A DNA stretch of 64,000 bases from Antedon mediterranea (Eukaryota > Echinodermata > Crinoidea > Comatulida > Antedonidae): the NCBI RefSeq assembly GCF_964355755.1, contig NC_092676.1:20876288-20940287 (forward strand), given 5' to 3'. Below are positions 1 to 9,200 of this stretch, one piece after another (position 1 is the stretch's first letter; each line of letters opens with the position of its first letter). The translations under genes were made by a program, and so were the position numbers. The notes under the pieces are model-generated. The model searched no databases and was not told where the DNA came from. It saw only the letters and a list, made by a program, of their open reading frames with translations.

Positions 1-469
1 CAGCTTTTTAATTAATTTGTCTTTGATCCTTTTCAGATTTCTAATATTTTAAACATATGTTTTTCTTTTCTTCGCTTTTTCCTCACTGTTTCAAACATTT
101 TATTTTTTCAGCATACTTCAAGCAATTAATTGATAATTAGGTCATATGTTTTATGAGTATCAAATCGCATTGGTTAATTCTTCTTTTCTTTCTTTAAGAT
201 CCTGATTTTTTTTTTTTTTTTATTGTTATTTAACTTTTAAGTTTATCTATTTTTTTGTTGATATTAAGTGTTGCTCTTACGGTGTAGGCCTACCATGCGA
301 TGGAATTATATATTGAAATTAAATTAAACATTAAGTTTTAAGAAAATTGTAAAAGGCTAAATAGGATATTGAATGTAGTTCTGGTCCATTAAATCTATAT
401 TTTAGGTATATTATTATAAGTATGACACACGCACGCTTAACAGTATATCCTGGTCATACCTCAAACTGG
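1..469. other. AT-rich stretch without a recognised gene
   Basis: I see only A/T-rich sequence with homopolymer runs and one AGGCCT palindrome near 287. No splice-bounded open frame or known repeat end is evident. Confidence 0.6.
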
Positions 470-1010
470 CATTTCCAGTAAAAATATGATAACATCTTCT
501 ATTAGAGCTAATATAAATGTTTACATTTTGAACATTTTGACACCAAATTGAACTTTTTATGACATTTGGTTACAGAGATACAGACATATTTAAACATTAA
601 AGGTCAAAGGTCAGTAAATTACATTTCCTGTGGATTTGGAAGAACATGTTTAATTAGAGTATATATAAATATGTATGCTCTTAACAATTTGAAACAAATT
701 TCAAGAAATTTTGACCAGTAGTTATTGAGATATAGTAAGCCGAGGTCAAAGGTCAAAACATTGAGAAATTACATTTCCGGTCGTTTTTTTGAAAAAAGTT
801 CTATTAGAGCGAATATAAATATGTACCCTCTGATCTATTTGACACCAATATCATTTCAATTGTTAAACCCGTTGCAGAGATATGGCTGTTTAAGATAGAA
901 ATATAAAAATTGAGGTCAGAGGTCACAGAGGTCAAATCAGATTTCCAGAAACTTTGTTTTGGTATTTCCATATCATGTTCTATCAACATGCCAAAGGGCA
1001 CACTTGTATC
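470..1010. repeat. Diverged tandem repeat of about 150-168 bp, about 3.5 copies
   Basis: The block catttcc recurs at 470, 622 and 772, and as gatttcc at 940. In the first three copies it is followed by an attagagy-ataaatatgt segment at the same offset. Just before copies 2, 3 and 4 there is a direct repeat of AGGTCA (aaggtcaaaggtca, aggtcaaaggtca, aggtcagaggtca). The arrangement is tandem with periods 152, 150 and 168. It lies directly upstream of a LINE-like 3' end and may be part of that element. Confidence 0.65.
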
Positions 1011-1149
1011 CACTATGGTAACATCATTTCCCCTTAGGGACTGGACTATTATTTTTATTATTATAACTACAGTTTACATTATACAATATTTTTGTGCCTT
1101 TTTGTTTAATTTTATTTGTCAATTTGACGAAAGAAAGAAGTTTTTTTTT

Positions 1150-1312
1150 GTTCTCTCACTTAAATTAAATAATTAAATATATTACTTATCTGGAGGACCA
1201 AACTTAAAGCCTTGGCTTAATGCGTCCTCCTCACACAATTGTATTTATTAATTTATGTTTCTGTTAATATTTTATTGTATTGTGTGAAACAATAAACTTG
1301 AAACTTGAATAT
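1150..1312 (+). mobile_element. Non-LTR retrotransposon 3' end (LINE tail), fragment
   Basis: The segment has an imperfect hairpin (ggaggac ... gtcctcc enclosing aagcc/ggctt) and ends in a run like ttgtgtgaaacaataaacttgaaacttg. This is the style of CR1/L2/Jockey-like 3' UTRs in invertebrates. No reverse transcriptase is attached here. Family assignment is by general resemblance only. Confidence 0.45.
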
Positions 1313-1766
1313 AATATGGTCGCTCATAAACGTACCTTATTGTTGTTATAAATTTATATAGGCCTAATAGATTATAACTACATTATACAATATACTACCT
1401 TGATGTTGGTATTTCCAGATTCACGCTGGTGTTTAACAAACCCCTGAAGGTGCCATGTTGTTTCCTAAAAGTTTGAAATACAAAAATGATATCGTATACA
1501 AAATTAGTTTTTTTTTATATTTTTCAATCAATTAAATAATCAATTAAATTCAATTGAAAAAACTGAAATTCAAAGAAACCAGTCAAAATGTCGGTCAGAC
1601 AATGGATATTTGTTTTAATTTGATGGTTTATTTTGTCTTTTTTTAAAAAGAAATCATGATATGGTTTATAAGATCTAAGATAATGATGATTATTATTAGT
1701 ATTATAGTAAAAGCAAATATTGAATCACCAATCAATTTCAACATAATAAACGTATAAACAACTTAC

Positions 1767-1879
1767 GGACTGTTGTCACTTGAAATGACTGTTCGATACT
1801 TTACTGTGATTAGAAAAATCTGGACGGTAATCGCTCCCAGTACAAACCAAGTAAATCTTCTTGACTGTATATTTGCCAT
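1767..1879 (-). CDS. Exon 1 (membrane anchor) of an ST8Sia-like sialyltransferase running off the left edge
   Basis: This is the 5' coding exon of another unit of the sialyltransferase array. It encodes 37 codons starting MANIQSRRFTWFV, with a hydrophobic stretch (about residues 10-25) that would be the type II Golgi signal anchor. It ends in a consensus donor (CC|GTAAGT) in phase 2, the same phase as the other three intact anchor exons. The start at 1879 was chosen by alignment with those exons, although the frame stays open to an earlier ATG at 2023. The remaining exons would lie below coordinate 1. By family, the product would transfer sialic acid to glycans in the Golgi. Confidence 0.7.
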
Positions 1880-2049
1880 TGAAAACAAGGTGATAGCGAA
1901 GTAAAAGTGATAACAATCAGTTTTATAATAATAATTTACGGCAGTGCACAAGTAAACGAAATCGCGGAGGAAATAAATCCAATGTGTATAGACCACCAAA
2001 CTGCGACAGTCTAATGTGTGCACTAAACCGTGACAATGCCTTTCAGTCA

Positions 2050-3650
2050 GAAACTACATTACCAGTTGCATTATGGTGGAGCAATTGTACCGCATACTGT
2101 ATGTTATGTATGCCCATGTAGATGATAACATTTTATTTGTTCAAACAGCATAGTAGAATACAGTTAGTAACAGGAAACAACATAGAATAATATGAACATA
2201 CAGAGAGACAAAATACCGTGCTAATGTTCAAAACAATACGTTTGGAGAGCAAAAATTAGTTCCCACTAGGACGGCGTAGTTGAAATGCAAGCTAATTGAC
2301 CAATGACAAGCAGCAGTTAGAATGATCCATCGCTTGTGATTGGTCGAATCATTTACTTAAGCTTGGTTCGCCGACGAAACGCAATGACGCAACCGCACCA
2401 CAAGACATTTGGCCAACAATCGCGACGTGATGGACCATCCAAACTGTTGTGATTGGTCAACTCACCCACGTCGTTGTGAACTTTGAAATAATTATACTTC
2501 TGCAGAATCAGCAACGTTGTAGAAATTATTATACACAATTGCAATTCATAACCAATAAAATTTTCATAATTTTAACCTCAGTAAGCATAATAAAGTGACA
2601 AATAAATGACACAATTATGGTTCACTTTCTCGCCTCTTTTTGGCAGAAAAAAATAATAGGTTATACCTTAACCGACTATTATAATACGGTATATTCTACA
2701 GAGGTTTATATAACGCTGTGCAATGCCAATAGGTGGTTAAATCTTTATATAGAATTATTAAAAAAAAAAAAATGAAAATAAATGAAATAAATATTAAAAA
2801 CAAAACGAAACGTAACATATAAGTAAGCAACAAATATAACCATGAGACATAAAACTAAAACACAAGAGTAAGGAAAGATTTTTTTTTAAGCTTACTATAA
2901 TTATTTGAATTTTATATTTTTATTTATGTTCTTATTGTAAAAAAAAAAAAAAAAAAAAAAGAATTAAGAATAATAATTGTATTGCATTTTATATATTGTA
3001 AATATTTATTTATTTATATACCTTTGTCGTGGGTATGTATGTATGCATGTGTGCAATCATGTACTCGAATATATGCACTTGTGTGTTTTGTACAGAGACA
3101 TAGACCTATTGTAGAAAGGAATAGTTAAAATAAAAGAAAATAATGAAAAAAGTGGATAATACATATAAAAGTATAAAGTATATATATATATATATTTGAC
3201 CGAATTGTTTCGATCAAATCGTACTAAAGATAAAAGAAAGTACAAGAAAATAACAGAACAGAATAACAAGGAAATATATATTTGGATGAAGTGTAAAATC
3301 ATTGTATTGATCATTTGAGAACGAAATGAATAAAATAGTGGTTAACGCCACAAAAGAGAAAAAAAAAATAAATGACACAATTCATTCAATCTTAGCTCAT
3401 TTAAATCCAAAACAAATTGCTCAATTATTAAAATTAATGATGGTAACTTTAAACTTCCATACGTACCAGAACCAAATACATGCTAAGGCCATTAAACCGT
3501 AAACTTAGATCGACTTGTCCTTACTACGTTCCCTAAATTGTGCTATAGAGTGCCGTTGCACGCGACTAAAAACACAACCACTAACATTAGGGTTTTCAGG
3601 TTCTTGCTTTCCTGATAAACGATAAGTAGTTTCTGCTATATTAGGAGCTG
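2050..3650. other. AT-rich intergenic stretch
   Basis: The stretch holds long A and T homopolymers (around 2761 and 2940), a short TA microsatellite near 3181 and no supportable exon. It separates two units of the sialyltransferase array and presumably contains the 5' flank of the left-hand unit. Confidence 0.55.
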
Positions 3651-3654
3651 TGTT

Positions 3655-4770
3655 ACAACCGCTAATGTAGAAAACGCCAGCTAATGTCGAAACAACCGTT
3701 AATGTAATCCACCGCTAATGCAGTAAAACCTCCAGCTAATGTAGAAACATCAACAGCTTTGTAGTAAATAAAAATCAACACCAGGTAATGTAGAAAAGGT
3801 CAACACCTTATGTAGTAACGAAAATTGCCTCCCAGCTTATGTAGTTACTATCGCCAGGTAATGTAGAAAATGTTATATACAGTATTTTACAAAAATGTCT
3901 AAATCATGTGCAAATTCATCGATCTTTACTTAACTATCAGTCTTTCCACCTCGCTTTCTAAAATGACCACACATCGTAAGCAACCATCTCTGTTTAAGGG
4001 ACCGCTTCTCATAATCGACCATCTCCCATCACAACGACCTCTCGAAAGTGACCGCCTCTATTGAACGACCACCGTTTAAAAGAGGTCGTCACTTACGAGA
4101 GGTATGGCCGTTAATAGAGGCGGTACTTTAATAGAGTCGTCACTGACGAGACTGGTGTAGTCGTTAAGAGAGAAGGTCGCTTACGAGAGGTGGTCAATTA
4201 TGATAAGCCGTCCCTTAAAAGAGACGGTGGTCGTTCAGTAGAGGTGGTCACTTACGAGAGGTCGTTGTGACGGGAGATAGGTAATTATGAGAAGTGGTCC
4301 TTTAATAGAGATAAAGAGGTCGTGGTCCCTTGAAAGAGGTGGTCACTTACAAGAGGTGTGGTCGTTAAGAGAGGTGGTCGCTTAGGAGAAGTGGTCGATT
4401 ATGAGAAGCGGTCCCTTATGAGAGGAGGTGATCCCTTACGAGAGGTGGTCGATTATGTGAAGCGGTCCCTTAACAGAGATGGTTGCTCACGATGTGTGGT
4501 CGTTTTTCTTACGAGAGGTGGAAAGACTGATAGATCGATGCATTTGCACATGATTTAGACATTTTTGTAAAATATAACATTTTCTACATTAGCTGGCGAT
4601 AGTAACTACATAAGCTGGGAGGCAATTTTCGTTACTACATAAGCTGTTGACCGTTTCTACATTAGCTGGTGTTAATTTATATTTACTACATAAGCTGATG
4701 ATGTTTCTACATTAGCTGGAGGTTTTACTACATTAGCGGTGGATTGTTCTACATTAACGGCGTATTAACA
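3655..4770. mobile_element. Foldback element with long inverted arms built of short repeats
   Basis: The two ends are inverted copies of each other. The left arm runs from about 3690 to 4075 and the right arm from about 4360 to 4760. Each arm repeats blocks such as ccagctaatgtagaaa and cagcttatgtagta on one strand. The core (about 4075-4530) is a degenerate tandem repeat of the type gagaggtggtcgcttac. No open frame is credible; the 66-aa frame at 4358-4558 is simply the tandem repeat read through. The element is non-autonomous, and the arms differ by several substitutions, so it is not very recent. Confidence 0.75.
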
Positions 4771-5402
4771 TGGCGTATTCATTGTTATTGTATTTTTATT
4801 TCAACCATCTTTAAAGAGGGTAGCCGTTCCAGTTTAGCCCTGTGCTTAACTGAATAATAATTCTGCATTGAGAGATCTACCAGACAGGATTGTCATTTGT
4901 TGAGTACTTTGCCTTTTGATTTATAATATTACTGTAGCTCAACGCGTTATGTATTTATTTATATTAATTTGGCAGATCTTTTAAAAAATGGCCCCTGAAT
5001 GGCTAAATAGGTTAGGCCATTTTACTGTCAAATAATTCTGTATTTTATTAATTGTTTGGTTTAAAAAAATAAAGTCCGTTTTCTGAAGGAGAGATTTTGG
5101 TTAAATTTAACAGTTATTTTTTTTTTTTTTTCAATATTCAATATTTTGTTCAAAATTAGCCATTCAAAGTTTGATTTTATTTATGGACACCAATTTACAC
5201 TGGATGCGTGTTACCTCATCATTGTTGTTTTGTAAACATATACTTCTTAGAAAATAGTTAAATTTGCTGATGATACATGTAAAACAATGATGAGGACTGA
5301 AGTTTAAAATTTAGTTAGTTGGTGTGATAGGAATTCGTCTTTGTATCAAAGAAAATTGTCTTTGACTTCTGGAAATCTAATATGCAACTGTTACCTTAGT
5401 CT

Positions 5403-5572
5403 GGGTTCCAGACGGAGTTTTGTCTTAATATTAGTAAAAAGATAAATATTTTGGCACATATGGCGTTTCATACGTATACTACTTGGTTTTGGATATTTTC
5501 AGACAAAAATCGCGGTCGAAATAAAAACAAATAAATAAAAAAAAAGATAATACAGACTTGGGGCAAGTCTAC
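5403..5572 (-). mobile_element. Short dispersed element of about 170 bp, uninterrupted copy
   Basis: One end is agtctgggttccagacgg and the other gacttggggcaagtctac. The same sequence occurs at 19725-19810 plus 22171-22260, in the opposite orientation and split by an insertion. Both ends carry small internal inverted repeats (gtctgg/ccagac and acttg/caagt). No coding content is seen. Confidence 0.65.
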
Positions 5573-5589
5573 TGTTACCTTTAAGTATC

Positions 5590-5960
5590 AAAGATAGTGA
5601 TGTCAGTACCACTAACGAATTTTTAAAAATACTTAGAAGTATTGGTAGATGAAAAATTGTAATCCAATACATGTAACACCGCCAAAGAGTATGCGAAAGT
5701 AACCCAAAGATTGTACTTTTTGAGAAAATTAAGAAACTTTAAGATTGGTAAAGATGTCTCTTTTTCACCATGCAATGACACAGTCCATATTAACTTTTTG
5801 CTGTATTGTGTGGTTGAATAGCTTATCTAAAAACAATTTAAATAAATTACAGAAAATAATAAAAAATTGCTAAGAAGGTAATAGGTGCATCTATCTATCC
5901 ATTCAGGTTATCTGCGATAAGGCTATAGAGAAAAAAACCCAAACATTTATAATTAATGGA
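5590..5960 (+). pseudogene. Broken LINE reverse-transcriptase C-terminal fragment
   Basis: Across two plus-strand frames the translation reads YLEVLVDEKL, a stop, then TQRLYFLRKLRNFKIGKDVS. After a frameshift near 5757 it continues with TQSILTFCCIVWLNSLSKNN and LNKLQKIIK. This order (YLGV-like box, QR..FLRKLR, QS.L.F....W, L.KLQ..I) is typical of the RT thumb and C-terminal region of CR1/L2/Jockey-group LINEs. It carries a frameshift and stops, so it is dead. It sits just downstream of the 3' end of sialyltransferase unit A. Confidence 0.6.
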
Positions 5961-6243
5961 AAATTCACCCTCTTTTTATACTTGAGTAAATCCGGTAGGT
6001 CGATCCCTTCAATTAAGTGACAGATACACAGGGTATACACCCTGTATGCACTGGGCATAGTAATAGTGGGAAGATCCGATTTTGAAGAACCAAAACGGGC
6101 CTGGAAGAAGAACAGGGGAGCGCTAACATATACAGTCGACAAAATTGAGCATCATAATAATGCAATATTTTTACACATGTTATGTATTTGCGGGTTGTTG
6201 AGGTTTTGTATATTTTTATTGATATCTTCATCTATGAACTCTT

Positions 6244-9200
6244 CTATCTGCACTTATCTGAAACTAGACGGAGTGCTCGACTTTTAGGCCTATGTAATGA
6301 TTGAAACAGTTTGTATTCAGCTGGCATGTGATGGGTAGTGGTATAATTCAGTGTTCGGTTGTCATAGCAATGATGCTTCAACGGTTGACCATTCGGTAGT
6401 TCATAAAATGGGTAAAAACCATATAAGGAAACACGTCTGCACATTGTAGCCGCTGCAGTGTACATGATTAGCCCCAGCGAAGGATTATTATTTCTCCACA
6501 ATATACAAGATAAAACATATGTCATTGCTCCTTAATAATAATAATAATAATCAGGAGATATAATGAATTCAAAAGTAGGAAGCAGGATGTGCAGATAGTG
6601 AGCACGTAATGAGCAAACAAGGCCAGAGAAAGGAATAAATGGAGAGATAGACTGACATTATATAGATAGTTTAAACAACATGGTCATATGTGGCACTCTT
6701 TTTTCACACAAAACTACTAACCAAAATATTCATGTAGGCCCTACTTAAACCGGAAATTGTAGACCAACGAAATTAAATAAGTAGCATACGTATGCAGTGA
6801 CCACTATGTAGTTGAAAGCAGTCGTAGTCGAAACTAAGGGTAACATTGATGAATACAAATAGCCAAAAACATGATACTTAAAAGCTGGAAACCAAAAAGA
6901 GCAATATTCACCAATGAGCTAAACAAGAAGTTTGCAGTAATTGAAGGGATCCAATATTTTAGAAATGCATCGAAGGAAGAAGTGAAGAAGAAATAAAGTT
7001 GCAGAAAGAAATAGACAAGAAATGAGAAAATGTGTATAACAAAACAGCAAAGTGTAGGCCTACAGAAAGAGCGAAAAGGATAGTGGTTGAAAGATAAAGT
7101 ATGCATCAGAAAAGACAATTACAGTATAAGGAAAACGGGTAAATGATCGAAATGACATACAAAGCAGAGAATGAATAAAAACGCTATATCCTCACGAAAA
7201 TGATATCGGAACGACAGACACAGAAGAAGACCACATCAACATAATCAATAAAGACGAAAAAAAGCATGTCACTTACCTTTTAATTAGTGGAAGTATATTT
7301 CGGTACGAATATACAATTCTAACTGTTAAATTATTCTGTTTGATACCTTCTACAAGATTATGTGCGTAGCTTATATTCTTTTCTGCGTTCAATTTAGAAA
7401 TCCATATATAAGTATCATGCAGCTCTTTAAATGTTTCGTATGAAGTTCTGTAGCAACTATTTGAAGTGTTTGTTAGACATATACCGCTTATAACACTGGA
7501 TTGATTGTTGAGCACCATCATATCTATTTTACTACAAACATCTTGTTCAAAACCAATAGTTTGTGCAAGATTTCCTCTAAAAACAAAGTCGTGTGCATCT
7601 ATTTCACGTCCACAACTGCTGTTTAGTAGAATACCAGCACTGCCTACAACTGCACCGGTTCCTTGCAGAGGAATACTGTCGATGCCATCTGGTAAATGTG
7701 TCATATTCTCATTTTGCTTGAAGCCATCTTTGTAAATTAGTGTTAATAGAGAAGGTTTGATTCCGGCTTTCTGAAGTCGTTTTCTTTAAAATAGAATAAC
7801 ATAATTTTGGAACACCAAATAATAATATTGGTTTTTACTTATTATAATAATGTTTTTGTTGAATATGCCATCTTAATGTCCCATAATTTATTCACTATGA
7901 CCAAGAATTGAATCAAAAACAATTTATTTTCCTAAAAAAACTGTAATCTGACTTTGTGTCAATAGGATTTTAGTTAAATTTAACCGTTTATTTTGTCTTT
8001 TTCTATAAGTAATTAACTTTTACTATTAAAACTGTAAAATGGCCTATTTGTTTTTGTGGGAGGGGAGGGGGTTAGAGTTCAATATATTCTTAATATAGGC
8101 CCACTTATTTATTGCAAAAAAAAAATCATAAAACATGTAGGCCTATAGTAATAGTAATATTTCAATGTTGTGTTTCATATTTGGACCTACCTCATTTTAG
8201 TTACAGCAGTGCCGTTAATGTAGCCGGTCAATAAGTGCCTTATAGTCGAATTTCTATTCGAAATGATCTTTGTTCCATTGTTTCTATAATAGACAACGCA
8301 AGTATAATAAGCATATAATAAATCGATCTATATAAAAGGCAACACATAAAAAGTGTTCTCTATTCAAGCCACGGTACAACATCCGATTGGTGTTAATTTT
8401 GCACTCAACATCACTCTTACAACGGAGATGGTCATGGGCTATATAACAGGTTCGTAAACCAAATATTTACTGAATTATGACTTATTATTATTATCGCTGG
8501 ATCAAAAGGCTGTCAAATGTAGAATTTATGTAGGCTTTATAACTATATTGTTATATATCTTTCTAAAATGTTTCGTGTATAAGGCCCTGTTTATTCGTGT
8601 TTTTTTTTTCATTCTTACCGCGTACAAAATCCTACATCGGCTATGCTGCGAATGGAATGCGAATTATTCGTTTTAAGGTGACTATAAACGTATACGTTAC
8701 GTTTTATTCTAGGTATAATCTAACCTTGAGCGTCCCTACAAAATCCCATGTTATACCTAAGGTTTGAACGTAGTATTCTTCATTATTCTACTAATCCGCC
8801 GAATAATTACCAGCTAATCGTTGATACAGAATCGTAATTAGGCCTATAATAAAAAAAAAAAATAATCAACTGTACCTTTTGGCGCCTATTTACTCTGGAT
8901 TTCCTAATTTGTAATCAAAAAGTATGTAAATGCATTTTAATTTTACTTTGCTGCGCTTTCATCAGTTTACAGGAGGGATAAGGTACTTAAAAGTCCCATT
9001 GTATCATCGTATTCGGGATTGTCAACGTTGGACCACCACCACCGCACCGGAGTCTGCTAATTTCCAGTTTATTGATTAGTATAGTAACGAAATTGTTATA
9101 AAACGGTACACGCCTCAAGATTTTTTCCCCATTAGTTTTCGATTTTTGTCTATCCAATCCAAGTGTTTGTTGAAAGAAAGTCCTACAGTTAAATAAGTGT

